Below, piece by piece: positions 17,520 to 27,151 of a stretch of 64,000 nt of DNA. Made by a program: the position numbers and the translations under genes. The DNA is from Sphingomonadales bacterium. GTDB taxonomy: Bacteria > Pseudomonadota > Alphaproteobacteria > Sphingomonadales > Sphingomonadaceae. The notes beneath the pieces were generated by a model. That model saw only the letters and a list, made by a program, of their open reading frames with translations. It had not been told where the DNA came from and did no database searches. Location: NCBI GenBank assembly GCA_004173185.1, contig SEFZ01000012.1, forward strand, positions 62,001 to 126,000, given 5' to 3'. Every line of letters starts with the position of its first letter. Position 1 is the stretch's first letter.

Positions 17520-18233
17520 TTATTTGAGAAGGAAGCGCACCGAAACGGTAACGGTTAGCTGCTGTTCGCCGGCAACCACCTGCGTGTCCGCGCTCTCCAT
17601 CTTGGCCGCGCGGAAGGCAACGACCGGCATCGGCGCGGGCATCGCGCCGCTTTCCGAGATCGTCAGGATGCGATCGACCTTCAGCCCCGCCGCATTGGCA
17701 TATAGCGTCGCGCGGGCGCGCGCCTTGGCAATCGCATTGGTGCGCGCTTCGTCGAGTGCGGCCTCGGGCTTGTCCACCGTCAGATTCGGCCCCGAAATGT
17801 TGTTCGCGCCCAGCTTGACCAGGGTATCGAGGATCGCGCCGCTCTTCGAAATGTCACGAAAGCGAATCGAGACCTGATTCGATGCCTGATAGCCGGTGAG
17901 GATCGGCGGCTGGTTATTCTCATACCGATATTGCGGGTTGAGCGAGATCGAAGCGGTCTGGAGATCGCGCTCCGCCACGCCGGAGGCGCGCAAAGCCGCA
18001 AGCACCGCCGCCATGCGGCTGCTGTTCTGCGCCATCGCCACGCTTGCGGTTTCGGCCTGCGTGATGACGCCGGCCTGGATCACCGCGACATCGGGCACGC
18101 GGGTGCTGACGCCCTCCGCCGACACTTCGAGCACCGTGCCATCGAGCGGCGCCACGCGCATATCCTGCGCGGTCGCAGGCAGGGCGGCCAGAACGACGAC
18201 CGCCGCTAGCCCCAATTGTGCTGTACGAATCAT
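17520..18233 (-). CDS. SIMPL (DUF541) domain periplasmic protein
   Basis: This 237-residue exported protein of the SIMPL/DUF541 family has a signal peptide at residues 1-22 (LGLAAVVVLAALPATAQ). The domain carries typical features: VSAEGVSTRVPDVAVIQAGV, then the repeated-strand pattern with DLQTASISLNPQYRYEN. The GYQASNQVSIRFRDI region and an EARTNAIAKARARATLYANAAGL helix follow. Family members are periplasmic or outer-membrane associated and have been linked to oxidative-stress tolerance in some bacteria, but no enzyme activity is established. It is transcribed on the minus strand between the two YeaQ-like genes. Confidence 0.92.
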   Translation of the reverse strand: MIRTAQLGLAAVVVLAALPATAQDMRVAPLDGTVLEVSAEGVSTRVPDVAVIQAGVITQAETASVAMAQNSSRMAAVLAALRASGVAERDLQTASISLNPQYRYENNQPPILTGYQASNQVSIRFRDISKSGAILDTLVKLGANNISGPNLTVDKPEAALDEARTNAIAKARARATLYANAAGLKVDRILTISESGAMPAPMPVVAFRAAKMESADTQVVAGEQQLTVTVSVRFLLK

Positions 18234-18253
18234 GCAGAAACTCCTGAAAACAA

Positions 18254-18298
18254 TTGTCCCGCGCTCAGCACTGCCGAACGCGGGACAAATGAAAGCTG
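18254..18298 (-). terminator. Hairpin downstream of second YeaQ-like gene
   Basis: Arms TTGTCCCGCG (18254-18263) and CGCGGGACAA (18289-18298) are perfect complements. On the minus strand they are followed by TTGTTTTC. The hairpin lies about 40 bases after the stop of the 86-residue membrane protein and 20 bases before the SIMPL start. Confidence 0.65.
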
Positions 18299-18338
18299 AA
18301 CGACTTTGGGGCGGGCCCGGCCCGCTCCCGCAAGCAAA

Positions 18339-18599
18339 CTATGCCCGCTTCGTCATCACCAGACGATACAGCGCGAGCAGGATGACCGCGCCGGCGGTGG
18401 CCGCGGCATAGGCCTTCCATGCGACGTCGTTGACTTCGATGCCCAGCATCGGCGTCAGATAGAAAGCAAGTAATGCGCCGGCGATGCCGATCAGGATGGT
18501 GACAATGATCCCGCCCGGATCCTTACCCGGCATGATCAGCTTGCCAAGCGCGCCTGCGACCAGACCGATCAGCAGCCATTGGATGATACCCTCAGGCAT
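18339..18599 (-). CDS. Second GlsB/YeaQ/YmgE family membrane protein
   Basis: This 86-residue paralogue of the protein at 17203-17460 starts MPEGIIQWLLIGLVAGALGKLI. Its second hydrophobic segment is GIIVTILIGIAGALLAFYL, and a third near the C-terminus (AAATAGAVILLALYRLV) is followed by a basic tail. The glycine-rich loop KLIMPGKDPGG is the family hallmark. The ATG at 18599 has GGAGG-like bases (AGGAGGAAATTA on the minus strand) just upstream, so it is preferred over a longer frame. It is probably an inner-membrane stress protein of unknown mechanism. Confidence 0.9.
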   Translation of the reverse strand: MPEGIIQWLLIGLVAGALGKLIMPGKDPGGIIVTILIGIAGALLAFYLTPMLGIEVNDVAWKAYAAATAGAVILLALYRLVMTKRA

Positions 18600-18751
18600 T
18601 AATTTCCTCCTGTTATCGGCCCGTCGCGGCGAGCCTGGGCGAAGGGTCGCGCGATGATTGGTCCATTGCAACCCGTTTCTTCCGGGAAACGATCCGGACA
18701 CTTGCGAAAAAAACGCGAAAAGAGCATTGCCCCGCCGGGTTTCGACGGCTC

Positions 18752-18778
18752 TTGCTGACGGTGCCTTATTCTTATAAT
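18752..18778 (+). promoter_or_regulatory. Likely sigma-70-type promoter of the RND efflux operon
   Basis: A perfect -10 TATAAT lies at 18773-18778, with a weak -35 TTGCTG at 18752-18757 (15-base spacing). It is 48 bases upstream of the adaptor start. The AT-rich patch stands out in an otherwise GC-rich sequence. Confidence 0.55.
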
Positions 18779-18826
18779 ACAGTACGGATTCGGGGGACCG
18801 GCATTCAGCCGGAGCGAGACCTGCAT

Positions 18827-20017
18827 ATGAATTACGAGGCCAAGATGTTCGGACGGCAAGAGCGGCTGGAATTCACCGGGGAAGCAGAGACGCGGCGCAA
18901 CCGTCGCTGGATCTGGATCGTGCTGGGCGTCATCGTGGCCGCTGGCCTGATCACTTTCTATATCATGAGCAAAGGCGGCAGCCCCGCAGCAGCTGACAAG
19001 GGCGCCGCCGAAAAGGGCGGCCAGTCCCAGCTTCCGTCGGTCACCTTCGCAACCCCCGGCCGCACCACAGTCGAGACGATCGTCTCGGGCACCGGCACGC
19101 TTGCCGCCCGCCGCGAAATGCCGGTGGGCGTCGCTGGCGAAGGCGGCATGGTCACGCGCGTTCTGGTCGAGCCCGGCAGCTGGGTCGGCGCAGGACAGGT
19201 GCTCGCCACGGTGGATCGCTCGGTCCAGACGCAGACCGCGGAATCGCTCGGTGCGCAGGTTCGCGTTGCCGAAGCCGATGCGCGCCTCGCCCAGTCGGAG
19301 CTCGATCGCGCGCAGAAGCTTGTCAGCGGCGGCTTCATCTCCAAGGCCGATATCGATCGCAAGACCGCTACCCGCGATCAGGCCAATGCCCGCGTCCGCG
19401 TGGCGCGTGCGCAGCTTGCCGAAACTTCGGCGCGCAATCGCCGCCTCGACATTCGCGCCCCGGCCGCAGGGCTGGTGCTGACTCGTGGCGTCGAGCCCGG
19501 CCAGATCGTCAGCTCGGGTTCGGGCGTGCTCTTCCGCCTCGCAATGGGCGGCCAGATGGAGCTGCGCACCCAGCTTTCCGAAGCCGATCTCCAGCGGATC
19601 CGCGCCGGCGTGCGCGCCGAAGTGACGCCCACGGGTTCGACCAAGACCTTCAACGGCGAAGTCTGGCAGGTCTCGCCGGTCATCGATCCGCAGAACCGCC
19701 AGGGTATCGCGCGCATCGCGCTGTCTTATGATCCTGCGCTGCGGCCGGGCGGTTTCGCCAGCGCGCGCATCCTCGCCGGTGGCATGACCGCGGTGATGCT
19801 GCCGCAATCGGCCGTGCAGAGCGACAGCCAGGGCAATTTCGTGTACGTCATCAACGCGAAGGACGAGGCAACCCGCACGCCCGTCACCACCGGCGAAGTC
19901 ACCGAAAACGGTGTGGCGATCGCAACGGGCCTGTCCGGCACCGAGCGCGTGGTCCTTACCGCCGGTGCCTTCCTGACGCCTGGCCAGAAGGTCAAGCCGA
20001 TAGCCCAGAAGAAGTAA
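18827..20017 (+). CDS. RND efflux periplasmic adaptor subunit
   Basis: This membrane fusion protein links an RND pump to an outer-membrane channel. It has 396 residues: a cytoplasmic start, one membrane anchor (WIWIVLGVIVAAGLITFYI, about 25-45), a lipoyl half-motif (GEGGMVTRVLVEPGSWVGAGQVLATVD), an alpha-hairpin (about 130-190), then RLDIRAPAAGLVLTRGVEPGQIVSSG and beta-barrel regions, ending in KPIAQKK. The ATG at 18827 follows a promoter-like TATAAT and a GGAGCGAG sequence. The permease gene begins nine bases after its stop. No outer-membrane TolC gene is beside it. The substrate is unknown. Confidence 0.94.
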   Translation: MNYEAKMFGRQERLEFTGEAETRRNRRWIWIVLGVIVAAGLITFYIMSKGGSPAAADKGAAEKGGQSQLPSVTFATPGRTTVETIVSGTGTLAARREMPVGVAGEGGMVTRVLVEPGSWVGAGQVLATVDRSVQTQTAESLGAQVRVAEADARLAQSELDRAQKLVSGGFISKADIDRKTATRDQANARVRVARAQLAETSARNRRLDIRAPAAGLVLTRGVEPGQIVSSGSGVLFRLAMGGQMELRTQLSEADLQRIRAGVRAEVTPTGSTKTFNGEVWQVSPVIDPQNRQGIARIALSYDPALRPGGFASARILAGGMTAVMLPQSAVQSDSQGNFVYVINAKDEATRTPVTTGEVTENGVAIATGLSGTERVVLTAGAFLTPGQKVKPIAQKK

Positions 20018-20026
20018 GGCAGCACG

Positions 20027-23000
20027 ATGAACTTCCGGAACATCTCGGCCTGGTCCATCCGCAACCCGGTCCCACCGATCGTGCTGTTCGTCGCGCTGAC
20101 GATCGCGGGGCTGTTCAGCTTCATGCGGATGGACGTGAACAACAACCCGGATATCGATTTCCCGGTTGTCTGGGTCTCGATCTCGCAGCCGGGCGCTGCG
20201 CCCAGCGAGCTCGAAACCCAGGTCACGCAAAAGGTCGAGGCGGCAGTTCGCAGCCTTCAGGGCATCGAGCAGATCGAAAGCTTCGCCAGCGAAGGCAATA
20301 GCCAGACGGTGATCCAGCTCGCGATCGGCACGCCGATCGATCGCGCCGTCACCGACGTGCGCGACGCCGTCGCCCAGATTCGCGGCGACCTGCCCGATGG
20401 CATCCTCGAACCGCAGGTCGGCCGCGTCGACAGCGCATCGCAGAACGAAGTCGCCAGCTTCACCGCGCTCGCCACCGACATGACGATGGAAGAGCTGAGC
20501 TGGTACGTCGACAACACCGTTTCCAAGGAACTGCTCAGCGTCTCGGGCACCGCAGGCGTAAGCCGCAATGGCGGCGTCAATCGCGAGATCCGCGTGATGC
20601 TCGATCTGCCCAAGCTGCAGGCGCTGGGCATCACCGCGAGCCAGGTCAATCAGCAGCTGCGCCAGACCAATGTCAACGCAGCCGGCGGCAAGGCCGAGAT
20701 TTCGGGCTCCGAGCAATCGGTGCGCGTGCTGGGCAATGCCAACAGCGCTTATGATCTGGGCCAGAAGCAGATTTCGATCGGCGGCGGACGCACCGTGCGG
20801 CTTTCCGATATCGCACAGGTCAAGGATCTCTACGCCGAGCAGACTTCGTTCGCGCGCTTCAACGGGCAGCAAGTGCTGACCTTCGACATCACGCGTGCGC
20901 AGGGCGCATCCGACGTCACCATCTATCACGAGATCGAAAAGAAGCTCGCGGACCTCGAGAAGCGCTATCCCAAGGTCAGCTTCAAGCTGCTCGATGCGAG
21001 CACTGCGAAATATGCCGAGACCCAGTATCACGGCGCGATCGAGGCGCTGATCGAAGGCGCGGCTCTCGCCGTCTTCGTCGTCTTCGTCTTCCTGCGCGAC
21101 TGGCGCGCGACGCTGATCTCGTCGCTTGCGATCCCGCTCTCGGCGATCCCCAGCTTCTGGTTCATGGACCTGATGGGCTTCTCGCTGAACCAGATGACGC
21201 TGCTTGCGCTCAGTCTGGTGGCGGGCGTGCTGGTCGATGACGCGATCGTGGAAATCGAAAATATCGTGCGCCACATGCGGATGGGCAAATCCGCCTATCA
21301 GGCATCGATCGACGCCGCCGACGAGATCGGCCTTGCCGTGATGGCGACGACGATGTCGATCGTCGCGGTGTTCCTGCCGGTCAGCATCATGCCGGGCATT
21401 TCGGGCCAGTTCTTCAAGAATTTCGGCCTGACCGTGGTCGCTTCGGTGCTGATGAGCCTTGCCGTGGCGCGTATGATCACGCCGATGGTCGCGGCCTATT
21501 TCCTCAAGGCGCACGGCGCGACCGATAAGGGCGACGGACGCTTCATGTCCCTCTACATGCGCATCCTGAAATGGACGATGCTCCATCGCTGGTCGTCGGT
21601 GCTCGCGGGCACGATCGCCATGGCGCTTACGGTGATGTTCTTCATGATCATCCCGAGCACGTTCCAGCCGACCCAGGATCAGGACAGCGTTCAGGCCAAT
21701 ATCGAAATGGCGCCGGGCACGTCGCTCGAGCGGACCGATGTCGTCGTCACCAGCGTCGCCAATCTGCTGCGCCAACAAGCGCCGGTGGATGCCGTCTATG
21801 CACGCACCTTTGTGGGCAATGGTCGCGTCACCGCTTTGCTCAAGGAAAAGCGCGACGTAACCAGCGATCAGTTCCAGAAGTCACTGACCCAGACGCTTGC
21901 GGAAATCCCCGATGCGCGGGTGACCTTCCGTGCACAGGGCGGCTGGGGCTCGGGCGGGCGCGACATCAGCCTCGTCCTTGCGGGCGAAGATCCGGTGCTG
22001 CTCAGCAAGACCGCCAACCAGCTGGTCAACGAGATGGCCGGGCTCAACACGTTGGTCGCGCCGCGCGTTTCCGGCGATCTCCAGCGCCCCGAAATCCTGA
22101 TCAAGCCGCGGCTCGATCTGGCGGCCAATCTTGGCGTCACCACGACTGCGCTCAGTCAGGCGATCCGCATCGCGACGATCGGCGACATCACGCAGAACAG
22201 CGCGCGCTTCTCGCTGTCGGACCGACAGATCCCGATCCGCGTTTCGATCGCCGAGGATGAGCGCACCAAGCTGACGACGATCCAGAACCTGCCGGTGGCG
22301 ACGGCCACGGGCGGATCGGTGCCGCTGGGCGTGGTTGCCGAGATCGGCTTCGGCGCGGGGCCGACGCGCATTCAGCGCCTCAACCAGCAGCGCCGTCTGG
22401 TGGTGGGTGCCGATATCGCGGTCGATCCCAAGACCAACAAACCCTTTGTCTCCAGCGAAGCGCGCAAGCAGATCAGCGAGCTGCCGACGATGAAGAACCT
22501 GCCGATGGGCGTGTCCGAGCTGAAGGTCGGCCAGGACAAGTGGCAGGCCGAGATGATCACCAACTTCATGATCGCAGTGGTTTCGGCGCTGTTCCTCGTC
22601 TTCGCAGTGCTGGTGCTGCTCTATCGCCGCTTCATGTCGCCTCTGGTCAACATGGGCTCGCTGTTCCTCGCGCCTCTGGGCGGGCTGGTCGCGCTGTGGA
22701 TCACCGGGCATCCGATCTCGATGCCGGTCTATATCGGCATGCTGATGCTGCTCGGCATCGTCGCGAAGAACTCGATCCTGCTGATCGATTTCGCGCTCGA
22801 GGAAATCCAGAAGGGCGTGCCCAAGGTCGCCGCGATCATCGATGCAGGGCATAAGCGCGCCCAGCCGATCGTGATGACCACGGTCGCAATGGTGGCCGGC
22901 ATGATCCCGACTGCGATCGGCACGGGCGACGCATCGTGGCGCGCGCCGATGGGCATCACCGTGATCGGCGGCCTGATCCTCTCGACCGCGCTGACCTTGC

Positions 23001-23182
23001 TGATCGTTCCGGCCAGTTTCAGCCTGGCGATGGGCTTCGAAAACTGGCTCGGGCCAAAGCTGGGCCGCCGCCTGTTGACCTATAAGCCAGGCGACGATGG
23101 CAGCCGGGTGATTGGACAGGACGAACAGGGCGGCATGATCGATCACAGGCCCGGAGACGACGTGCCGCAGCCTGCGGAGTGA
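20027..23182 (+). CDS. RND family efflux permease (HAE1/AcrB-like)
   Basis: This proton-driven inner-membrane pump of the AcrB/MdtB/MexF superfamily has 1051 residues. It starts with [23 protein letters not shown] as the first membrane helix, then a periplasmic porter domain with [16 protein letters not shown] [14 protein letters not shown]. The central helix 4 motif [18 protein letters not shown] has the paired aspartates of the proton relay. A second repeat follows, and [16 protein letters not shown] carries the relay lysine in helix 10. Twelve helices in all are expected. It is co-transcribed with the adaptor upstream. The substrate cannot be told; the family exports drugs, dyes or metabolites. 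Confidence 0.95.
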   Translation: MNFRNISAWSIRNPVPPIVLFVALTIAGLFSFMRMDVNNNPDIDFPVVWVSISQPGAAPSELETQVTQKVEAAVRSLQGIEQIESFASEGNSQTVIQLAIGTPIDRAVTDVRDAVAQIRGDLPDGILEPQVGRVDSASQNEVASFTALATDMTMEELSWYVDNTVSKELLSVSGTAGVSRNGGVNREIRVMLDLPKLQALGITASQVNQQLRQTNVNAAGGKAEISGSEQSVRVLGNANSAYDLGQKQISIGGGRTVRLSDIAQVKDLYAEQTSFARFNGQQVLTFDITRAQGASDVTIYHEIEKKLADLEKRYPKVSFKLLDASTAKYAETQYHGAIEALIEGAALAVFVVFVFLRDWRATLISSLAIPLSAIPSFWFMDLMGFSLNQMTLLALSLVAGVLVDDAIVEIENIVRHMRMGKSAYQASIDAADEIGLAVMATTMSIVAVFLPVSIMPGISGQFFKNFGLTVVASVLMSLAVARMITPMVAAYFLKAHGATDKGDGRFMSLYMRILKWTMLHRWSSVLAGTIAMALTVMFFMIIPSTFQPTQDQDSVQANIEMAPGTSLERTDVVVTSVANLLRQQAPVDAVYARTFVGNGRVTALLKEKRDVTSDQFQKSLTQTLAEIPDARVTFRAQGGWGSGGRDISLVLAGEDPVLLSKTANQLVNEMAGLNTLVAPRVSGDLQRPEILIKPRLDLAANLGVTTTALSQAIRIATIGDITQNSARFSLSDRQIPIRVSIAEDERTKLTTIQNLPVATATGGSVPLGVVAEIGFGAGPTRIQRLNQQRRLVVGADIAVDPKTNKPFVSSEARKQISELPTMKNLPMGVSELKVGQDKWQAEMITNFMIAVVSALFLVFAVLVLLYRRFMSPLVNMGSLFLAPLGGLVALWITGHPISMPVYIGMLMLLGIVAKNSILLIDFALEEIQKGVPKVAAIIDAGHKRAQPIVMTTVAMVAGMIPTAIGTGDASWRAPMGITVIGGLILSTALTLLIVPASFSLAMGFENWLGPKLGRRLLTYKPGDDGSRVIGQDEQGGMIDHRPGDDVPQPAE

Positions 23183-23213
23183 ACGAAACCATCGCTCGAG
23201 GATTGGGAAGCGT

Positions 23214-24473
23214 GTGAGCAAGCGCGCTTCCCGTACTGTCGAGCCGGTTGGCCCCGGCCTCAAACGCATGCGGCTGGTCGCGACCGGCTTGCTGGTGGCG
23301 ATGGCCGCGCTGTTCCTTGCCGCGCGCGCGCTCGATCATCTCCACCCTTCGATCGGTTATGTCCGCGCCTTTGCCGAGGCGGCGATGGTCGGCGGGCTGG
23401 CCGATTGGTTCGCCGTGACGGCCCTGTTCCGCCACCCGCTCCATCTGCCGATCCCGCACACCGCGATCATCCCGCGCAACAAGGATCGGATCGCGGGCAC
23501 CCTCGCCCAGTTCCTCCGCGATAATTTCCTGACCCCCGCCGTGGTCGCGCGGCGGATGCAGAAGCTCGACGTGGCGAGTGCGGCGGGGCGCTGGCTCGCC
23601 AATCCGGGTGCTGGCCACGGACGGCTGCGTGCCGGTGTAGGCCGCCTTGCCGCGGACATGCTCGAAGCGCTCGATCAGGAGCGGCTGGGCGGCATGGCCA
23701 AGCGCGCGCTCGCCGATCGCCTTCGCGCGCTGGAAATATCCCCCTTGCTCGGGCGAGGCCTTGCCACCGCGATCCAGGAAAACCGCCATCGTCCCCTGCT
23801 CGACGGTATCGTCCACTGGGCCGCCCGCGTGCTCGATGCCAATGACGACATCATCCGCCAGATGGTCCATGAGCGCGCCGGCTCGGTATTGCGCTGGACC
23901 GGCCTCGACGAAACGCTCGCCAACAAGATCATCGCGGGCCTCGGCAAGCTGCTCAGCGACATGGCGGAAGACCCGCACCACCCGCTGCGCGCCAAGGCCG
24001 AGGAAGGCCTGGCCAAGCTCGCGCATGATTTGCAGCACGATCCCGATCGGCGCGCACAGGTTGAAGCCTTCAAGAACGACTTGCTCGACAATCCCGCGCT
24101 CGGCGATTGGTGGCTTGGCGTCTGGGAATCGGGCCGCGCCGCCTTGCTGCGGATCGCCCGCAATCCCGATGCGGCGCTATCCGGCGAGTTCGGGGCAGCG
24201 CTACGCCAATTGGGCGAAACGCTGCAAAGCGATGCGCGTCTCGCGTACACGATAAACCGCTTCGTCCGCCGCGCTGCCGTTGGCGCGGCATCCGATTATG
24301 GCGACGGCATCGTCCGCCTGGTGTCGGACACGATCAAGGGCTGGGACGCCGAGACGGTGACCGGCCGCCTGGAAAACGCCGTCGGCCGCGACCTGCAATA
24401 TATCCGGATCAACGGCACGTTGGTGGGTGGTCTGGTCGGCGTGATCATCCATGCCGTGGATGGCTGGCTCTAG
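23214..24473 (+). CDS. DUF445 membrane-anchored protein
   Basis: This 419-residue protein of the DUF445/YjiN family has one N-terminal membrane helix (LLVAMAALFLAARALDHLH) and the family-defining block AEAAMVGGLADWFAVTALFRHPL, followed by PIPHTAIIPRNKDRI. A long helical middle region follows, and a short hydrophobic C-terminal helix (LVGGLVGVIIHAVDG) ends with a VNGTLVGG-like NGTLVGG motif. The role of the family is not established. The GTG start at 23214 lies 31 bases after the RND permease stop, so read-through transcription is possible. It converges on the HAD gene with a four-base overlap of stops. Confidence 0.9.
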   Translation: MSKRASRTVEPVGPGLKRMRLVATGLLVAMAALFLAARALDHLHPSIGYVRAFAEAAMVGGLADWFAVTALFRHPLHLPIPHTAIIPRNKDRIAGTLAQFLRDNFLTPAVVARRMQKLDVASAAGRWLANPGAGHGRLRAGVGRLAADMLEALDQERLGGMAKRALADRLRALEISPLLGRGLATAIQENRHRPLLDGIVHWAARVLDANDDIIRQMVHERAGSVLRWTGLDETLANKIIAGLGKLLSDMAEDPHHPLRAKAEEGLAKLAHDLQHDPDRRAQVEAFKNDLLDNPALGDWWLGVWESGRAALLRIARNPDAALSGEFGAALRQLGETLQSDARLAYTINRFVRRAAVGAASDYGDGIVRLVSDTIKGWDAETVTGRLENAVGRDLQYIRINGTLVGGLVGVIIHAVDGWL

Positions 24474-25141
24474 CGCCAGTCGAGTTCGGGCCAGCCCTTT
24501 TCCGCCGCCAGCGTTTTCAGCGGACCATGCGCGTTGACCGCGAAGCCCTCATCCGCCCAGCCGAGCAAAGGCGCGTCGGAAACATGGTCCGAATAGGCCC
24601 GGACATGCGCGTCGGCGCGGGCTATCCCGGATTCGCGCATCCAATCGAGAATCATGCGGAGCTTTACGGGCCCGTAACAGTTATCCCCTTCGAGTTCGGA
24701 GACGATACGCCCTTGTTCATCGCGCTTCGCCTGTGTGGCGACGACAGCATCGAAGCCCAGACGGCGCGCAATCGCGGCGGCGTAATAGCCGTGCGAGGCC
24801 GTCGCCATGACCAAAACATAGCCTGCCGCACGGTCGCTCGCGATCCTCTTGCGCGCGCCGAGCAGCACGCCATGTTCGAGTTCGGTATCGGCAAAGCCCT
24901 CCGCCAGCGTCTCCATCTCGGCTGCCGTCAGCGCGTGCCCCAGCATCAGCTTCTGGGTGAATTGCTTGAGACCGGCGCGGTCCGTGAGCTTGAGCAGATA
25001 GCCCAGCGCCGCAACGCCCGCGACCGGATAGAGCGCCAGCCGCCACGGCGCGCGCCGCCTGGCGGACGCCAGCAGGAACCGCGTCCACGTCGCCTCGCGC
25101 GTGATCGTCTTGTCCATGTCGTAAATCGCCAGGTGCCGCAT
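24470..25141 (-). CDS. HAD-superfamily phosphatase (SerB-like)
   Basis: This HAD-family hydrolase has 223 residues. The catalytic motif I is DMDKTITREATW near residue 8 (DxD with the second aspartate present). The small helical cap spans about residues 25-90. Motif II is ATASHGY, motif III the lysine in YGPVKLRM, and motif IV SDHVSDAPLL. The order fits the SerB/PSPase-like IB group, which dephosphorylates small metabolites or phospholipid head groups. The substrate is not predictable. It is transcribed alone on the minus strand and divergent from the mla operon, with about 80 bases between. Confidence 0.88.
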   Translation of the reverse strand: MRHLAIYDMDKTITREATWTRFLLASARRRAPWRLALYPVAGVAALGYLLKLTDRAGLKQFTQKLMLGHALTAAEMETLAEGFADTELEHGVLLGARKRIASDRAAGYVLVMATASHGYYAAAIARRLGFDAVVATQAKRDEQGRIVSELEGDNCYGPVKLRMILDWMRESGIARADAHVRAYSDHVSDAPLLGWADEGFAVNAHGPLKTLAAEKGWPELDWR

Positions 25142-25223
25142 TGGGACATGTAGGACGAGGCTTTAGCCGCACACCAGAGCAAATCCTTGCCGCAGAACGA
25201 CGAATCGCGGAAAGGTGCGCGGC

Positions 25224-26333
25224 ATGAAGGGGCCTGCAACTTTTGAGCGAGAGGATTCGGGCGGAGCCGTGACGCTGCGCTTCAGCGGCAATCTGTCGCT
25301 CGCCTGTATCGGCGACCTGCCCGAGCGGCTTGGCGCGGTGCAAGGCCCTGTCGCTACGCTCGACCTCAACCAGATCGAGCGGCTCGATACGGTGGGCGCG
25401 TGGCTGGTCCATCGCTTCGCCCGCGAACATGAAGCGCAGATCGTCGGCATGCAGCCCGACGAGAAATATCTGCTGGAACAAGTCGCCGCGTCCGAATGCC
25501 CGGTCCAACCCGCAAAGGCCGAACCCGGCCTGTTCCCGCGCGTGCTCGGCGAGATCGGCGACGCGACGATTGTCGCGGGCAAGACGCTCTACGGCCTGCT
25601 CGGCTTCCTGGGCGCGACATTGATCGCGTTCTGGCATGTCGCGCGGCACCCCAGCCGCTTCCGCCTCAACGCCACGGTCCAGCGCTTCGAAGTCGTCGGC
25701 GTATCGGCGCTCGGCATCATCGGGCTGATGAGCTTCCTGATCGGCATCGTCATCGCGCAGCAGGGCGCAGTGCAGCTTCGCCAGTTCGGCGCGGAAATCT
25801 ATACGATCAACCTTGTCGGCCGGATCACCCTGCGCGAACTCGGCGTGCTGATGACTGCGATCATGGTCGCGGGCCGCTCAGGCTCGGCCTTCGCCGCACA
25901 GATCGGCACGATGAAGCTGACCGAAGAGATCGATGCGATGCGCACCATTGGCGTCTCGCCGATGGAAGCGCTGGTGCTGCCGCGCACGATCGCCGTTGTG
26001 CTGATGATGCCGCTGCTCGGCTTTTACGCTTCGCTGCTCGCGATCATGGGCGGCTGCCTGCTTTGCTGGATTCAGCTGGGCATCCCGCCCGTCGCCTTTG
26101 TCCAGCAGCTTCGCGAAGTCGTGCCGATGACCGATTTATGGGTCGGGCTGGTCAAGGCACCGGTCTTTGGCGTGATCATCGCGGTCGCCGGCTGCTTCCA
26201 GGGCATGCAGGTGGAAGGCGATGCCGAACAAGTCGGCCACCGCACCACCACCGCCGTCGTCCAGGCGATCTTCCTCGTGATCGTGCTCGACGCGTTCTTC
26301 GCCGTCTTCTTCAGCCAGATCGGGTGGATATGA
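25224..26333 (+). CDS. mlaE: MlaE-type lipid ABC transporter permease with N-terminal STAS-like domain
   Basis: This is the permease of an Mla-type phospholipid or hydrophobic-compound transporter in the inner membrane. Residues 1-100 form a STAS/MlaB-like domain (TLDLNQIERLDTVGAWLV), fused here rather than being a separate gene. The permease core (about 110-370) has SFLIGIVIAQQGAVQLRQFGAEI, RELGVLMTAIMVAGRSGSAFAAQIG and MKLTEEIDAMRTIGVSPMEAL, all hallmarks of the MlaE family. The ATG at 25224 is preferred because GGAAAGG lies eight bases upstream; a GTG nine bases earlier is possible. It overlaps the ATPase gene by four bases. Confidence 0.93.
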   Translation: MKGPATFEREDSGGAVTLRFSGNLSLACIGDLPERLGAVQGPVATLDLNQIERLDTVGAWLVHRFAREHEAQIVGMQPDEKYLLEQVAASECPVQPAKAEPGLFPRVLGEIGDATIVAGKTLYGLLGFLGATLIAFWHVARHPSRFRLNATVQRFEVVGVSALGIIGLMSFLIGIVIAQQGAVQLRQFGAEIYTINLVGRITLRELGVLMTAIMVAGRSGSAFAAQIGTMKLTEEIDAMRTIGVSPMEALVLPRTIAVVLMMPLLGFYASLLAIMGGCLLCWIQLGIPPVAFVQQLREVVPMTDLWVGLVKAPVFGVIIAVAGCFQGMQVEGDAEQVGHRTTTAVVQAIFLVIVLDAFFAVFFSQIGWI

Positions 26334-27151
26334 ACCGTCCGCCCCGCTCCGAGACCGTCATTGAAGTCCGCGGCCTCCGCAATGGCTTTGGCGAGAGTAT
26401 CGTCCATGACGGGCTCGATCTCGACGTGCGCCGCGGCGAGATCCTCGGCGTGGTCGGCGGATCGGGTACCGGCAAATCGGTGCTGATGCGCTCGATCATC
26501 GGATTGCAAACCCCGCTTTCCGGCACCGTCGAGGTGTTCGGCGAATCGACGGTCGGCCGCGACGAGACCGAAGCGACCGAGATCCGCAAACGCTGGGGCA
26601 TCCTCTTTCAGGGTGGCGCGCTGTTCTCGACGCTGACCGTGGCAGAGAATGTTCAGGTGCCGCTCAAGGAATATTACCCGAAGCTCGACCAGATTCTGCT
26701 CGACGAGATTGCGGGCTATAAGGTGGTGATGACCGGCCTGCCCGCCGATGCCGGGCCCAAATACCCCTCCGAACTTTCGGGCGGCATGAAGAAGCGCGCC
26801 GGACTGGCCCGTGCGCTGGCGCTCGATCCCGAATTGCTCTTCCTCGACGAGCCGACCGCCGGCCTCGACCCGATCGGCGCCGCCGCGTTCGACGAGTTGA
26901 CCGCTTCGCTGCAAAAGATTCTGGGGCTTACCGTGTTCCTGATCACCCACGATCTCGACACGCTCTATGCAATCTGTGACCGCGTCGCCGTGCTCGCCGA
27001 TAAAAAGGTGATCGCGGTCGGCACGATCCCCGAGCTGCTCGCATTGGACCATCCGTGGATCCAGGAGTATTTCAACGGACCGCGCGGACGCGCTGCGGTC
27101 GCCGGCAAGGCCAAGCATGAGGCCCAAACCGCGCATGAGGACAATGGCTGA
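26330..27151 (+). CDS. mlaF: MlaF-type lipid ABC transporter ATP-binding protein
   Basis: This 273-residue ATPase drives the Mla-type transporter. It has Walker A GGSGTGKSVLMRSI, a Q-loop region (RWGILFQGGALFSTLTV), the signature ELSGGMKKRAGLARALAL, Walker B LLFLDEPTAGLDPIG and the H-loop LITHDLD. The FQGGALF phrase and the GMKKR form of the signature are typical of MlaF. The start overlaps mlaE by four bases and the stop shares one base with mlaD, so translation is coupled across the operon. Together the complex moves lipids between inner and outer membranes. Confidence 0.95.
   Translation: MNRPPRSETVIEVRGLRNGFGESIVHDGLDLDVRRGEILGVVGGSGTGKSVLMRSIIGLQTPLSGTVEVFGESTVGRDETEATEIRKRWGILFQGGALFSTLTVAENVQVPLKEYYPKLDQILLDEIAGYKVVMTGLPADAGPKYPSELSGGMKKRAGLARALALDPELLFLDEPTAGLDPIGAAAFDELTASLQKILGLTVFLITHDLDTLYAICDRVAVLADKKVIAVGTIPELLALDHPWIQEYFNGPRGRAAVAGKAKHEAQTAHEDNG

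Noticed and set aside
18599..21778. Open frame of 1059 codons on the minus strand
   Set aside because: It is antisense to the RND adaptor and permease, and the translation is His/Arg/Asp-rich without a domain.
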